DNA of 64,000 nucleotides from Herbiconiux daphne (GCF_024979295.1 NZ_JANLCJ010000001.1:992001-1056000); one strand, 5' to 3'. Shown: positions 18,357 to 28,436, counted from the first letter of the stretch. Numbers and translations: made by a program. The notes: a model not told the origin generated them from the sequence alone.

Positions 18357-18803
18357 TCAGAGCGCCTTGTCGTAAGTGACCCACTGGGTCTTCTCGGCCA
18401 CGTTCTTGTAGAGCGAGCGCGCGGCCTCGTTGTCTTTCGCGGTGATCCAGCGCACCACACTCGCGCCACGAGCGCGACCGACGTCGGCGACGCCCTCGAT
18501 CAGCGCGGTGGCGATGCCCTGGTGGCGCTTCTCGGGCAGCACGAACAGGTCGTCGAGGTAGAGGCCGCGGCTGCCGGCCAGCGGCCGGGCGAACTCGCGG
18601 AAGTGCGCGAGGCCCACCACCTCGCCGCCCTCGTCGACCGCCACGAGGCACTCCAGTTCGTTGACGTCGTCGATGATCCAGCTCCACACCAGCACGGCCT
18701 TCTCGTCGTGCAGCGGCTGCTCATAGAACTCGCCGTAGCCGGAGTAGACGGCATGCCAGGGAAAGAACTCCCCGGTCTCGATGGGTCGGACCGTGATCGG
18801 CAT
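18357..18803 (-). CDS. GNAT family N-acetyltransferase
   Basis: 148 residues from the ATG at 18803 (MPITVRPIETGEFFPW). The acetyl-CoA-binding motif A is LFVLPEKRHQGIATALIEG (Q/RxxGxA type), followed by ITAKDNEAARSLYKNV. The substrate is unknown. Two starts are plausible. The ATG at 18803 has GGAGG at five bases. An upstream in-frame ATG at 18869 overlaps the valS stop (ATGA), has GGAGG at seven bases, and would add a 22-residue Ser/Thr-rich leader. Homology favours the short form; both may be used. Confidence 0.85.
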   Translation of the reverse strand: MPITVRPIETGEFFPWHAVYSGYGEFYEQPLHDEKAVLVWSWIIDDVNELECLVAVDEGGEVVGLAHFREFARPLAGSRGLYLDDLFVLPEKRHQGIATALIEGVADVGRARGASVVRWITAKDNEAARSLYKNVAEKTQWVTYDKAL

Positions 18804-18865
18804 CGTCGCCTCCTCGCTGGCACTGCTGGTGGTACTGCTAATACTGCCGGTGCTGCTGATGGTGC

Positions 18866-21475
18866 TCATCCGGCGACCTCCGGCTTGTCCTCGGGCGCTA
18901 GAACTATATCGCTGACCAGGAGTTCGTCGGCGGAGGCGAACCGCAACTCGGCGATCCGGCCCACCGCGCGCAGATCGGCCGCGGCGAGCTGCAGCAACGC
19001 GATCTCGTCGTCGGGACCGGCGATCGTCGCGCTCGCGACCGGCGTCTTCTGCGATGCCTTCGCATCGGTCTTGGCGCGACGGATGCCCACGAGGGCACGA
19101 CCGGCGAGCGCCAGCACCCGAGGGTCGCCCGAGGCGTCGGCCGCGGCATCCGTCGGCCAGGCCGACCGCGGCCACTCGCTCGTGTGCACCGAGTCGTCGT
19201 GGGTCCACGACCACACCTCTTCGGTCGCGAACGGCAGGTAGGGCGCGAGCAGGCGCAGCATGACGTCGATCGCCGCCTGCAGCGCGAGCACCGCGGAGGC
19301 CTTCTCGGCCGGGTCGGCCTCGTCGCGGTAGGCCCGTTCCTTCACGAGCTCGAGGTAGTCGTCGCAGAACGTCCAGAAGAACCGCTCGACGGTCTCGAGC
19401 GCTCGAGCGTGGTCGTAGCCGCCGAGATCGGCGGTGGCGGATGCCACGACCGCATCGAGTTCGGCGAGCATGCTCGTGTCGAGCGGGTTGACGATGCCGT
19501 AGCGGCCCTCGGGCAGCGCGAAGCCGTAGACGAACTTCGCCGCGTTCAGGATCTTGATGGCCAGGCGCCGCCCGATCTTGATCTGGGTGGGGTTCTTCTC
19601 GTCGAAGGCCGCATCGGTGCCGAGCCGCGACGAAGCGGCCCAGTAGCGCACGGCGTCGGAGCCGTGCGACGCGAGGATGTCGGCCGGGGTGACGACGTTG
19701 CCCTTCGATTTCGACATCTTCTTGCGGTCGGGATCGACGATGAATCCCGACAGGGCCGCGTGCTGCCACGGCTTGACGCCCTCTTCGAGCAACGACCGCA
19801 GCATCGACGAGAACAGCCAGGTGCGGATGATGTCCTGCCCCTGAGGCCGCAGGTCGTAGGGGAACACCATGCCGAAGAGCTCGTCGTCGCGCTCCCAGCC
19901 GCCCGCGAGCTGCGGGGTGAGCGACGAGGTGGCCCAGGTGTCCATCACGTCGACCTCGCCCTGGAAGCCGCCGGGAACACCGCGCTGCGACTCGTCGAAG
20001 CCGGGCGCGGCATCCGACGACGGGTCGACCGGCAGGATGTCGGGGGTGGCCACGATCGGCTCGTCGAACACCGGGTTGCCGTCGGCGTCGAGCGGGTACC
20101 ACACCGGCAGCGGCACGCCGAAGAAGCGCTGGCGCGAGATGAGCCAGTCGCCGGTGAGGCCGCCGACCCAGTTCTCGTAGCGCACCTTCATGAACTCCGG
20201 ATGCCACTCGAGCGCCGCGCCCTCGGCCAGCAGGCGGGCGCGCAGCTCTTCGTCGCGCGCGCCGTTCTTGATGTACCACTGCCTGGTCGACACGATCTCG
20301 AGCGGGCGGTCGCCCTTCTCGAAGAACTTCACGGGGTGCACGATCGGCTTCGGGTCGCCGATGAGGTCGCCCGACGCGCGGAGCAGCTCGACGACGGCCT
20401 GCTTGGCCGAGAAGACGGTCTTGCCGGCGAGTTGCGCATAGGCCTCCCGGCCGGCTTCGGAGGTGATGGCGGCGGGCGGGTCGCTCACGATGCGGCCGTC
20501 GAAGCCGATGATCGCGCGGTTCGGCAGGTCGAGGTCGCGCCACCAGATGACGTCGGTGAGGTCGCCGAAGGTGCAGATCATGGCGATACCCGACCCTTTG
20601 TCGGCCTGAGCGAGGTGATGGGCGACGACCGGAACCTCGACGCCGAACACCGGGGTGGTGACCGTGGTGCCGAACAGCGACTGGTAGCGCTCGTCATCCG
20701 GATGCGCCACCAGGGCCACACAGGCCGGCAGCAGTTCGGGGCGGGTCGTCTCGATGAAGACGGGCTCACCGTCAGGCCGGTGGAAGGCGATGCGGTGATA
20801 AGCGCCTGGCTGCTCCTTGTCTTCGAGCTCGGCTTGGGCCACGGCGGTGCGGAACGTGACATCCCACAGCGTCGGCGCCATGGCCTGGTAGGCCTCGCCG
20901 CGCTCGACGTTGCGCACGAAGGCCAGTTGGCTCGCCTTCAGCGACTCCTCGCCGATGGTGCGATAGGTCTGCGTCCAGTCGACCGAGAGGCCGAGGTCGC
21001 GCCAGAGCGCCTCGAACTGCTTCTCGTCTTCGAGGGTGAGCCGCTCGCACAGCTCGATGAAGTTGCGCCGCGAGATGGGCAGCTGGTCGGCGGCCTTGCT
21101 GCTCTTGCCGTCGCCGCCCTCCTGCGGGGGACTGAACGAGGAGTCGTAGGGCAGCGACGGGTCGACCCGCACGCCGTAGTAGTTCTGCACCCGGCGCTCG
21201 GTGGGCAGCCCGTTGTCGTCCCAGCCGATGGGGTAGAAGACCCGCTTGCCCGTCATGCGCTGGAAGCGCGCGATGACGTCGGTGTGCGTGTAGGAGAAGA
21301 CGTGCCCGATGTGCAGCGAGCCCGACGCCGTCGGCGGGGGCGTGTCGATCGAGTAGACGCTCTCGCGGGTCGCGCCTTCACGCGGGAAGAGGTAGGTGCC
21401 GCGGGCCGCCCACTCGGCGTCCCACTTCTTCTCGAGCCCCTCGAGAGCGGGTTTGTCGGGCACGTTCGCGGTCAC
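18866..21475 (-). CDS. valS: Valyl-tRNA synthetase
   Basis: Class I aminoacyl-tRNA synthetase charging tRNA-Val, 869 residues. HIGH is at residues 55-58 (GSLHIGHVFSYTHTD) and KMSKS near residue 585. An editing domain lies between them and the anticodon-binding domain follows. It is of the actinobacterial type (WDDNGLPTERRVQNYYGVR). The start is the GTG at 21475 with GGAGG five bases upstream. Its stop overlaps an upstream GNAT start codon, so the downstream genes are co-transcribed. Confidence 0.97.
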   Translation of the reverse strand: MTANVPDKPALEGLEKKWDAEWAARGTYLFPREGATRESVYSIDTPPPTASGSLHIGHVFSYTHTDVIARFQRMTGKRVFYPIGWDDNGLPTERRVQNYYGVRVDPSLPYDSSFSPPQEGGDGKSSKAADQLPISRRNFIELCERLTLEDEKQFEALWRDLGLSVDWTQTYRTIGEESLKASQLAFVRNVERGEAYQAMAPTLWDVTFRTAVAQAELEDKEQPGAYHRIAFHRPDGEPVFIETTRPELLPACVALVAHPDDERYQSLFGTTVTTPVFGVEVPVVAHHLAQADKGSGIAMICTFGDLTDVIWWRDLDLPNRAIIGFDGRIVSDPPAAITSEAGREAYAQLAGKTVFSAKQAVVELLRASGDLIGDPKPIVHPVKFFEKGDRPLEIVSTRQWYIKNGARDEELRARLLAEGAALEWHPEFMKVRYENWVGGLTGDWLISRQRFFGVPLPVWYPLDADGNPVFDEPIVATPDILPVDPSSDAAPGFDESQRGVPGGFQGEVDVMDTWATSSLTPQLAGGWERDDELFGMVFPYDLRPQGQDIIRTWLFSSMLRSLLEEGVKPWQHAALSGFIVDPDRKKMSKSKGNVVTPADILASHGSDAVRYWAASSRLGTDAAFDEKNPTQIKIGRRLAIKILNAAKFVYGFALPEGRYGIVNPLDTSMLAELDAVVASATADLGGYDHARALETVERFFWTFCDDYLELVKERAYRDEADPAEKASAVLALQAAIDVMLRLLAPYLPFATEEVWSWTHDDSVHTSEWPRSAWPTDAAADASGDPRVLALAGRALVGIRRAKTDAKASQKTPVASATIAGPDDEIALLQLAAADLRAVGRIAELRFASADELLVSDIVLAPEDKPEVAG

Positions 21476-21554
21476 AAGGGCCTCCTGGCGATATAGGCGG
21501 CACCGTGTCAGGTGGAGAGGTGCCTCACTGTGGTGCTACCAGGATACCGCTCGA

Positions 21555-21592
21555 GTCGTGGTCGGCCGCGGTGGGGCGCCGCCGACCACGAC
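21555..21592 (-). terminator. Hairpin after pckG
   Basis: A perfect 12-base inverted repeat (GTCGTGGTCGGC at 21555-21566, GCCGACCACGAC at 21581-21592) with a 14-base GC-rich loop, beginning three bases after the pckG stop. It lacks a T-tract. It probably separates pckG from valS. Confidence 0.6.
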
Positions 21593-21595
21593 CGG

Positions 21596-23431
21596 TCAGC
21601 GGATGTTCGCCTTGAGGGTGGCCAGCTCGCGATTCAGCTGCTCGGGGATGCGGTCGCTGCCGAGCTCGTCGAAGTACGCCCCGATCTCGCCCACCTCGCG
21701 GTGCCAGGCCGGGCGGTCGACCGAGAGGATCGCCTGCAGGTCTTCGTAGGCGATGTCGAGTCCGTCGACGTTGAAGTCGCGCACGCGGGGCAGCTTGCCG
21801 ATCGGGGAGTCGATCACCTCGACCTCGCCCTCGAGGCGGCGCACGATCCACTCGATGACGCGCGAGTTCTCGCTGAACCCGGGCCAGATGAACCGGCCGT
21901 CGGCGTCTTTGCGGAACCAGTTCACCGAGAAGATGGGCGGCGCATCCGTGCCCAGCGCCTCGCCGATCTCGAGCCAGTGCGCGAAGTAGTCGGTGATGTC
22001 GTAGCCGCAGAACGGCAGCATGGCGAAGGGATCGTGACGCAGGCGCCCGACGGCACCCTCGGCCGCGGCGGTGGTCTCCGACGCCATCGTGGCGCCCATG
22101 AACACGCCGTGCGACCAGTCGCGCGCCTGCGACACCAGGGGAACGGTGCTCGGGCGGCGGCCGCCGAACAGAATGGCGTCGATCACGACGCCCTCGGGGG
22201 CGTCCCAGTCGTTCGCGATCGAGGGGCACTGGTCGGCCGTGACGGTGAACCGGGAATTCGGATGCGCCGCCGGGGTCGACGACGACGGCGTCCACTCCTC
22301 GCCCTGCCAGTCGAGCAGGTGCGACGGCGCCTTGGGGGTGAGGCCCTCCCACCACACGTCGCCGTCGTCGCGCAGGGCGACGTTGGTGAAGATCGTGTTG
22401 CCCCAGACGGTGTCGACCGCCGTGGGGTTGGTGGTGATGCCGGTGCCGGGGGCGACGCCGAAGAAGCCGCGTTCGGGGTTGATGGCGCGCAGCTTGCCAT
22501 CGGAGCCGGGGCGCATCCAGGCGATGTCGTCGCCGATGGTCTCGACCTGCCAGCCGGGGATGGAGGGGTTGAGCATCGCCAGGTTGGTCTTGCCGCACGC
22601 CGAGGGGAAGGCCGCAGCCACGTGGTAGACCTTGCCCTCGGGGCTCGTGATCTTGATGATCAGCATGTGCTCGGCGAGCCAGCCCTCGTCGCGCGCCATG
22701 ACCGAGGCGATGCGCAGCGCGAAGCATTTCTTGCCGAGCAGGGCGTTTCCGCCGTAGCCCGAGCCGAACGACCAGATCTCGCGGGTCTCGGGGAAGTGGC
22801 TGATGTACTTCGTCGGGTTGTGCGGCCAGGCCACGTCGTCGTGGCGGGTGCCCTCGTCGTCGATGAGCGGGGCGCCGAGCGAGTGCAGAGCCGGCACCCA
22901 GGGCGTCTCGGGGCCGATGAGGTCGAGCGCCTCGACGCCCATGCGGGTCATCAGCTGCATGCTGACGACAACGTAGGGCGAGTCGGTGATCTGCACGCCG
23001 AGCTGGGAGATCGGGCCACCCAGCGGGCCCATCGAGAACGGCACGACATACATGGTGCGGCCGCGCATGCTGCCGGCGAACAGCGTGGTGAGCTCTTCGC
23101 GCATGGCGAAGGGGTTGCGCCAGTTGTTGGTGGGGCCGGCATCCGCTTCGTTCTCGGAGCAGATGAAGGTGCGGTCCTCGACGCGCGCCACGTCGGCGGG
23201 GTCGCTGCGGGCGAGGAAGCTGTTGGGGCGCCATTCCGGGTTGAGGCGGATGAGGGTGCCCTGGGCGACCATCATCTTGGTGAGGTCGTCCCACTCTCGG
23301 GTCGAGCCGTCGCACCACACGATGGAGTCGGGCTTGGTGAGCAGCGCGACGTCGCGCACCCACTCGTTCACGTCGGGGTTGGAGCTGGGGCCGTCGACAT
23401 CGATCATTGTGGTGGTTTCCAGGATGCTCAT
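21596..23431 (-). CDS. pckG: Phosphoenolpyruvate carboxykinase (GTP)
   Basis: Converts oxaloacetate and GTP to PEP, GDP and CO2, the entry to gluconeogenesis. The 611 residues carry the GTP-PEPCK P-loop [14 protein letters not shown] (PSACGKTN at 276-283), [19 protein letters not shown] before it, and the PEP/metal-binding [14 protein letters not shown]. The ATG at 23431 gives the usual length; an internal ATG at 23407 is an alternative, and neither has a strong SD. It is divergent from a RamB/ScfR-like regulator, with a palindrome between them. Control by acetate or acyl-CoA status is therefore likely (inference). Confidence 0.96.
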   Translation of the reverse strand: MSILETTTMIDVDGPSSNPDVNEWVRDVALLTKPDSIVWCDGSTREWDDLTKMMVAQGTLIRLNPEWRPNSFLARSDPADVARVEDRTFICSENEADAGPTNNWRNPFAMREELTTLFAGSMRGRTMYVVPFSMGPLGGPISQLGVQITDSPYVVVSMQLMTRMGVEALDLIGPETPWVPALHSLGAPLIDDEGTRHDDVAWPHNPTKYISHFPETREIWSFGSGYGGNALLGKKCFALRIASVMARDEGWLAEHMLIIKITSPEGKVYHVAAAFPSACGKTNLAMLNPSIPGWQVETIGDDIAWMRPGSDGKLRAINPERGFFGVAPGTGITTNPTAVDTVWGNTIFTNVALRDDGDVWWEGLTPKAPSHLLDWQGEEWTPSSSTPAAHPNSRFTVTADQCPSIANDWDAPEGVVIDAILFGGRRPSTVPLVSQARDWSHGVFMGATMASETTAAAEGAVGRLRHDPFAMLPFCGYDITDYFAHWLEIGEALGTDAPPIFSVNWFRKDADGRFIWPGFSENSRVIEWIVRRLEGEVEVIDSPIGKLPRVRDFNVDGLDIAYEDLQAILSVDRPAWHREVGEIGAYFDELGSDRIPEQLNRELATLKANIR

Positions 23432-23512
23432 CGAGAGTCCGTTTCTCGTCAATTTGTTCTCGGTTCTTCCACTATCCGGGCAGATTGGGCTAGATTCAGA
23501 AAAATTCGCCGG

Positions 23513-23530
23513 AAAGATCGGCGGATCTTT
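23513..23530. promoter_or_regulatory. 18-bp perfect palindrome in the pckG-ramB intergenic region
   Basis: AAAGATC-GGCG-GATCTTT is a perfect inverted repeat in an otherwise AT-richer stretch, 13 bases upstream of the regulator's TTG start. Position and symmetry fit an operator for the adjacent RamB-like protein (inference). Confidence 0.6.
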
Positions 23531-23543
23531 ACGGGAGAAAAAA

Positions 23544-24986
23544 TTGACCGACACCAGCAGCGATCTCATCACCCTCGGCCGGCGCATCCGTCATCACCGC
23601 AAGCAGCAGGGGCTCACGCTCGACCAGCTCGGAGCCCGGGTCGGCGTGGTCGGCAGCCAGCTCTCGCTCATCGAGAACGGCCGGCGCGAGCCGAAGCTCT
23701 CACTGCTGCAGTCGCTCTCGACCGAACTCGGCGTGCCCGTGCCCGACCTGTTGAGCGCCGAGGCTCCGGATGCGCGCACGGCCCTCGAGATCGAGCTCGC
23801 GAAGGCCCAGAACAGCCCGCTGTATGCCTCGCTCGGCCTGCCCGTGGTGCCGGCCAGCCGCAATCTGCCGCTCGAGACCCTCGAGTCGCTGGTGGGGCTC
23901 CATCGCGAACTGCTGCGCCGGGCCACCCAGTCGATCGCGACGCCCGAGGAGGCCCGGCGCGCGAACACCGAGAACCGGCTCGCGATGCGGCAGAAGAACA
24001 ACTACCTGCCCGAGCTCGAGCAACTGGCCGAGGACACGCTCGCCACGGTGGGCCACACCTCAGGCGCGCTGACCCACCGCAGCGTCTCGCTGCTCGCGGA
24101 GAGTCTCGGCTTCACCCTCATCTACGTCGACAACCTGCCGCACTCGGCGCGCTCGGTGACCGACCTCGAGAACGGCCGCATCTACCTGCCGCCCGCGTCG
24201 ATCCCGGGCGGCCACGGCCTGCGGTCGATGGCGCTGCAGGCCATGGCGCATCGACTGCTCGGGCACACGCCGCCGCAGAGCTACGCCGAGTTCTTGCAGC
24301 AGCGGCTCGAGATCAACTACTTCGCCGCCGCCTGTCTCATGCCGCAGACGGCATCCGTCGCCTTCCTGAGCGCGGCCAAGCAGCGCAAAGACCTCTCGAT
24401 CGAAGACTTCCGTGACGCGTTCGGCGTCACCCACGAGGCCGCTGCGCTGCGCATGACCAACCTCGCCACCTCGCACCTCGACATGCCCGTGCACTTCTTG
24501 AGGGTGGGGGAGGACGGCGCCATCTACAAGGCGTACGAGAACGACGGACTGCCCCTGCCGGTCGACGTCACCGGAGCCGTGGAGGGCCAGCTCGTGTGCC
24601 GCAAATGGGCGGCGCGCAGTGCGCTCGGCCGCACCAACCGCACCACCGAGTTCTACCAGTACACCGACACCCCGGCGGGCACGTTCTGGTGCGCGACGCA
24701 GACGGGCAAGACGGATGCCGGTGAGTTCTCGATCTCGTTCGGCGTGCCGTTCTCCGAGGCCAAGTGGTTCCGCGGCCGCGACACGCAAGGGCGGGTGCAG
24801 TCCACCTGCCCCGACGAAGCCTGCTGCCGCAAGCCCGCGTCGGACCTCGCCGACCGGTGGTCGTCGGCCGCGTGGCCGAGCGCGAAGCTGCACGCCCACA
24901 TCCTGTCGCCCCTGCCCTCGGGCAAGTTCCCGGGTGTCGACGAGAACGAGGTCTACCAGTTCCTCGAGAACCACTCGGCCAGCTGA
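23544..24986 (+). CDS. RamB/ScfR-family short-chain fatty acyl transcriptional regulator (XRE + IrrE/ImmA-like domains)
   Basis: 480-residue DNA-binding regulator. The N-terminal XRE helix-turn-helix spans about residues 6-65 ([19 protein letters not shown], then [18 protein letters not shown]). A central ImmA/IrrE-related region contains [12 protein letters not shown] and [12 protein letters not shown]. The C-terminal short-chain acyl-regulator domain has a cysteine cluster, [14 protein letters not shown]. Relatives such as RamB of Corynebacterium glutamicum control acetate and propionate metabolism. The TTG at 23544 follows GGGAG at a suitable distance. It is divergent from pckG, which it probably regulates. 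Confidence 0.88.
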   Translation: MTDTSSDLITLGRRIRHHRKQQGLTLDQLGARVGVVGSQLSLIENGRREPKLSLLQSLSTELGVPVPDLLSAEAPDARTALEIELAKAQNSPLYASLGLPVVPASRNLPLETLESLVGLHRELLRRATQSIATPEEARRANTENRLAMRQKNNYLPELEQLAEDTLATVGHTSGALTHRSVSLLAESLGFTLIYVDNLPHSARSVTDLENGRIYLPPASIPGGHGLRSMALQAMAHRLLGHTPPQSYAEFLQQRLEINYFAAACLMPQTASVAFLSAAKQRKDLSIEDFRDAFGVTHEAAALRMTNLATSHLDMPVHFLRVGEDGAIYKAYENDGLPLPVDVTGAVEGQLVCRKWAARSALGRTNRTTEFYQYTDTPAGTFWCATQTGKTDAGEFSISFGVPFSEAKWFRGRDTQGRVQSTCPDEACCRKPASDLADRWSSAAWPSAKLHAHILSPLPSGKFPGVDENEVYQFLENHSAS

Positions 24987-25014
24987 GCGCGCTCCTTCGG
25001 CCGGCTGAGCGGGC

Positions 25015-26064
25015 TCAGTCGTCGGCGATGACCTTCTTGAGGCCCTCGGAGAGGCCGGCGCCGTCGGGTGCGAACACCCACGGAGTCGCGTTCTCGAGCG
25101 GCACCTGGTCGAGCTTGGAGCGACCGCCGGCCAGAACCGCCTCACTCGTGGAGAGCTGGCGGATGGCGATGGCGCGCACGTGGTCGGGCTGGTCGAGGGC
25201 GAAGCCGCCGTAGATCTCCTCGTCGTGCTGGCCGTCGTCGCCGATCAGCACCCAGCGGATGTCGGGGAACTCCTGCGCGAGGCGGCGGAGGTTCGTCTCC
25301 TTGTGCTCGCGGCCGCTGCGGAAGAAGCGGTCGTGCGTCGGCCCCCAGTCGGTCAGCAGCAGGGGCCCGCGGGGGTAGAGGTTGCGCGAGAGGAATCGCG
25401 ACAGGGTCGGCGCCACGTTCCAGGCGCCGGTCGAGAGGTAGATGACCGGGGCGCCGGAGTGCTCGGACAGCAGGCGCTCGAGGAAGACGGCCATGCCGGG
25501 GGTGGGGATGCGCGCGTGCTCGTCGAGCACGAACGTGTTCCAGAAGGCGAGGAAGGGCCGCGGCAGCGCGGTGACCATCACGGTGTCGTCGATGTCGCAC
25601 ACCACGCCGAAGTCGGTGCCGGGGGCCACGATGTAGACGGGCGCCTCGACCGCCTCCGCTCCGGCGGTCTGCATGGTGATGGTGTGCCAGCCGGGCTCGA
25701 GCTCGACGTCGACCGACGTGTCGACCACCCCGCCGCGGTCGGCGTGCACCGTGCGCACGATGCCCTCCACCTCGATCGTCACCTCGACGTCGCCGACCGG
25801 CACGCTCGTGAAGCTGCGCCAGCCGCGCACCCGTTCTTCGCGCCGCTGCATCGTGCGGGCGGCGCGGGAGCCGGGTTTGGGCTGCTTGGTGAGCAGCACG
25901 CGGCCGAGCACGCGGATGCGGGCGGTGGAGCCGTAGCCGGTGTAGGGAATCACCGTCGGCAAGTGCCCACGACGCCGAGCCCACTTCTCGCGGAACTCGT
26001 GGATCGCGTCGTCGATTCGGGCGGCACGGTGCAGCCGGGGTGCCGCGGCTGTCTCTTCTGGCAC
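25015..26064 (-). CDS. App1-family (DUF2183) phosphatidate phosphatase-like protein
   Basis: 349 residues. HAD-like catalytic motif DIDDT is at residues 157-161 (GVVCDIDDTVMVTALP), followed by YLSTGAWNVAPTL and LIGDDGQHDEEIY, the other HAD motifs of the DUF2183/App1 domain. Fungal App1 dephosphorylates phosphatidate; bacterial relatives are uncharacterised. The N-terminal 140 residues carry a beta-rich domain. Start GTG at 26064. It is convergent with the RamB-like gene and divergent from the TetR gene. Confidence 0.88.
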   Translation of the reverse strand: MPEETAAAPRLHRAARIDDAIHEFREKWARRRGHLPTVIPYTGYGSTARIRVLGRVLLTKQPKPGSRAARTMQRREERVRGWRSFTSVPVGDVEVTIEVEGIVRTVHADRGGVVDTSVDVELEPGWHTITMQTAGAEAVEAPVYIVAPGTDFGVVCDIDDTVMVTALPRPFLAFWNTFVLDEHARIPTPGMAVFLERLLSEHSGAPVIYLSTGAWNVAPTLSRFLSRNLYPRGPLLLTDWGPTHDRFFRSGREHKETNLRRLAQEFPDIRWVLIGDDGQHDEEIYGGFALDQPDHVRAIAIRQLSTSEAVLAGGRSKLDQVPLENATPWVFAPDGAGLSEGLKKVIADD

Positions 26065-26170
26065 CCGTCCAGTCTGTCACGGTCTGCCCGAAGCGTGCGC
26101 TCGGCTGGTGTGCCTGCCAGGATGGGCGGAACTAGACTTGGGTGTCGGGATTTCGGGAAGGACGGGCGGA

Positions 26171-26812
26171 GTGTCATTCAACGACCTAATAAGCGGTGCG
26201 CTGACGACGACCGGGCAAGTACGGAACGAGCCGGTTCAAGCACGCAGTAGCGAGCGCATCGGAGCACTGCTCGACGCGGCATCCGCCGTGGTGGCCGAGG
26301 TGGGCATCGAGCGGCTCACGACCGCCATGGTCGCCGAACGCGCCGGTGCGTCGATCGGAACGGTCTACCGCTACTTCCCCGACCGCATCGCGGTGCTCAG
26401 CGCCATGAGCCTGCGCGGGTTCGAGCGCTTTCTGCGCAAGAGCGTCGACAACCTCGAGGCGGCCAGCCCCAGCACGATCGACGGGGTGTTCGACTGCCTC
26501 ATCGACGCCTCGGTCGAGATGCATCGCACCGAGCCCGGTTACACCTCGATCCGCCTGAGCGACCAGATCGCTCTTCCCGAGGTCGAGGGCGGCACGACAT
26601 CCGCTCGTGTCGCTGGCCCGCTCGCGGCGATCCTCACCGACGAGCTCGGCGTCGTCGACGACGACCTGGTGAACCGGCTCGACATCGCCCTGACGATCGC
26701 CGATGCCCTCATCGTGCGCGCGTTCATCTCCGCCCCGCGGGGCGACGAGGCCGCGATCGCCGCCACCCGCGCGGTGGTGGGCTCCTACCTGGGCTCGTCG
26801 GTTCACGCCTGA
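26171..26812 (+). CDS. TetR family transcriptional regulator
   Basis: 213 residues. The helix-turn-helix is LTTAMVAERAGASIGTVYRYF near residues 55-75, inside a typical TetR N-domain, with a variable ligand-binding C-domain. An N-terminal extension of about 25 residues (VSFNDLISGALTT) precedes it. Start GTG at 26171 with GGAAGGA upstream, and a TAGACT -10 box at 26133-26138. It lies 107 bases upstream of the osmoprotectant transporter operon on the same strand and may control it (inference from position). Confidence 0.88.
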   Translation: MSFNDLISGALTTTGQVRNEPVQARSSERIGALLDAASAVVAEVGIERLTTAMVAERAGASIGTVYRYFPDRIAVLSAMSLRGFERFLRKSVDNLEAASPSTIDGVFDCLIDASVEMHRTEPGYTSIRLSDQIALPEVEGGTTSARVAGPLAAILTDELGVVDDDLVNRLDIALTIADALIVRAFISAPRGDEAAIAATRAVVGSYLGSSVHA

Positions 26813-26869
26813 ACCGGCAATGTGACCTTCTCTGACGAGGGGGCTTTGCGATTGGCCCGAACGATGTTT

Positions 26870-26892
26870 GGGTTGAGGGTGGATCGCAACCC
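26870..26892. promoter_or_regulatory. Inverted repeat upstream of the osmoprotectant transporter operon
   Basis: GGGTTG and CAACCC separated by 11 bases, about 30 bases upstream of the ABC transporter start. A modest candidate operator for the adjacent TetR protein; short enough to be chance. Confidence 0.3.
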
Positions 26893-26919
26893 GTGGTCCG
26901 TTGACGATTGGGTCTGTCG

Positions 26920-27732
26920 ATGATCGAGTTCCGTTCGGTGACGAAGCAGTTCCCCGATGGAACGGTCGCGGTCGAGAACTTCGACCTGGTCATCCCGCCG
27001 CGCAAGACGACCGTGCTCGTGGGCTCCTCGGGCTGTGGCAAGACGACGCTGCTGCGCATGATCAACCGGATGATCGACCCCACTTCGGGCGCCATCCTCA
27101 TCGACGGCGAAGACACGTCGTCGCTCGAACCCGTGAAGCTCCGCCGCCGCATCGGCTACGTGATGCAGAACTCGGGGCTGCTGCCGCACCGCAAGGTGAT
27201 CGACAACGTGGCCACCGTGCCGGTGCTGAACGGCGTGGCGAAGAGAGACGCGCGGGCGCACGCGCTCGAACTGCTCGACACCGTCGGGCTCGACCGGTCG
27301 CTCGCCGACAAATACCCCCGGCAGCTGTCGGGCGGCCAGCAGCAGCGTGTGGGCGTCGCTCGCGGGCTCGCGGCCGACCCCAACATCCTGCTGATGGACG
27401 AGCCGTTCGGCGCGGTCGACCCGATCGTGCGGGCCGAGTTGCAGCAGGAGACCATCCGCTTGCAGGAGGGGCTCGGCAAGACGGTCGTGTTCGTCACCCA
27501 TGACATCGACGAGGCGTTCCTGCTCGGACACCAGGTCGTGATCCTGCAGAAGGGCGGTCACATCGCCCAGGTCGGCACCCCCGCCGAGATTCTGGCCGAA
27601 CCGGCCGACGATTTCGTGGCGTCGTTCGTGGGCGCCGACAAGGGCAAGCGCAAGCTGCGCATCGAGAAGGTCGGCGGGCGCGACATCGTGGTCGACGAGG
27701 CGGGCACGCCGACGGGGGTCCTCCAGTCGTGA
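26920..27732 (+). CDS. opuCA: Osmoprotectant (glycine betaine/choline/proline) ABC transporter ATP-binding protein
   Basis: ATPase of an OpuC/ProU-type importer, 270 residues. Walker A GSSGCGKT is at 35-42, signature LSGGQ at 136-140 and Walker B ILLMDE at 156-161. It lacks the tandem CBS domains of full-length OpuCA, ending soon after the nucleotide-binding domain, so ionic-strength sensing must lie elsewhere or be absent. I chose the ATG at 26920; a TTG four codons upstream is possible. Its stop overlaps the next GTG (GTGA). Confidence 0.92.
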   Translation: MIEFRSVTKQFPDGTVAVENFDLVIPPRKTTVLVGSSGCGKTTLLRMINRMIDPTSGAILIDGEDTSSLEPVKLRRRIGYVMQNSGLLPHRKVIDNVATVPVLNGVAKRDARAHALELLDTVGLDRSLADKYPRQLSGGQQQRVGVARGLAADPNILLMDEPFGAVDPIVRAELQQETIRLQEGLGKTVVFVTHDIDEAFLLGHQVVILQKGGHIAQVGTPAEILAEPADDFVASFVGADKGKRKLRIEKVGGRDIVVDEAGTPTGVLQS

Positions 27733-28436
27733 AGTGGCTCTCGTCGAACCTCGACCTGGTCTGGGAGCTGATGCTGGCCCACGTGGCCCTGTGCATCCCG
27801 CCGATCATCATCGGCTTCCTCATCTCCATCCCCATCGGCTGGGTCGCCAACCGTTACCGGGTGTCGCGCGGCACCATCCTCGTCGTGCTCGGGCTGCTCT
27901 ACACGATCCCCTCGCTGCCACTGTTCATCTTCATGCCGCTCATCCTCGGCACCCCGCAGCTCTCGTCGGTCAATGTGGTGGTTGCGCTCACCATCTACGC
28001 CGTCGCCCTCATGGTGCGCTCGGCCTCCGACGGCCTCGGGTCGGTCGACGACGACGTGAAGCAAGCGGCGTCGTCGATGGGCTTCTCGGGCTGGCAGCGG
28101 TTCTGGCGCGTCGAGCTGCCGCTCTCGGGCCCGGTGCTGCTCGCGGGCCTCCGGGTGGTGTCGGCGAGCACGGTCAGTCTCGCCACGATCGGCTCCGTCA
28201 TCGGCGTCACGAGCCTCGGCTATCTCTTCATCAACGGACTGCAGCGAACCATCCCGGGCGAGGTGGTGACGGGCATCGTCGCCACCCTCATCATCGCCGT
28301 GGTGTTCGACCTGGTGCTCGTGGGCCTCGGCCGCCTGCTGCTGCCCTGGAACCGCAGCGACCGCGGCGCGCGCGGAGCCCGAGCGCGGGCCATCTCGCGC
28401 AGTCGCACCGCCGTGCTCACCGGAGGCGCCTCGTGA
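27729..28436 (+). CDS. opuCB: Osmoprotectant ABC transporter permease (first)
   Basis: Inner-membrane subunit, 235 residues with about five helices. The permease EAA loop is DDDVKQAASSMGFSGWQRFWRVELPL near residues 100-125, read in two parts. The GTG start and the next gene's GTG both overlap stops (GTGA), giving tight coupling with the ATPase and the second permease. The C-terminus is a basic, Arg-rich cytoplasmic tail. Confidence 0.92.
   Translation: MKWLSSNLDLVWELMLAHVALCIPPIIIGFLISIPIGWVANRYRVSRGTILVVLGLLYTIPSLPLFIFMPLILGTPQLSSVNVVVALTIYAVALMVRSASDGLGSVDDDVKQAASSMGFSGWQRFWRVELPLSGPVLLAGLRVVSASTVSLATIGSVIGVTSLGYLFINGLQRTIPGEVVTGIVATLIIAVVFDLVLVGLGRLLLPWNRSDRGARGARARAISRSRTAVLTGGAS

Noticed and set aside
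19184..21496. 770-codon open frame opposite valS
   Set aside because: Shadow frame with the same biased composition; valS on the other strand has full catalytic motifs.
21476..21550. T-box riboswitch upstream of valS
   Set aside because: The short GGTAGCACC-like word resembles a T-box fragment, but there is no specifier stem and no antiterminator/terminator pair, and the leader is only about 60 bases.
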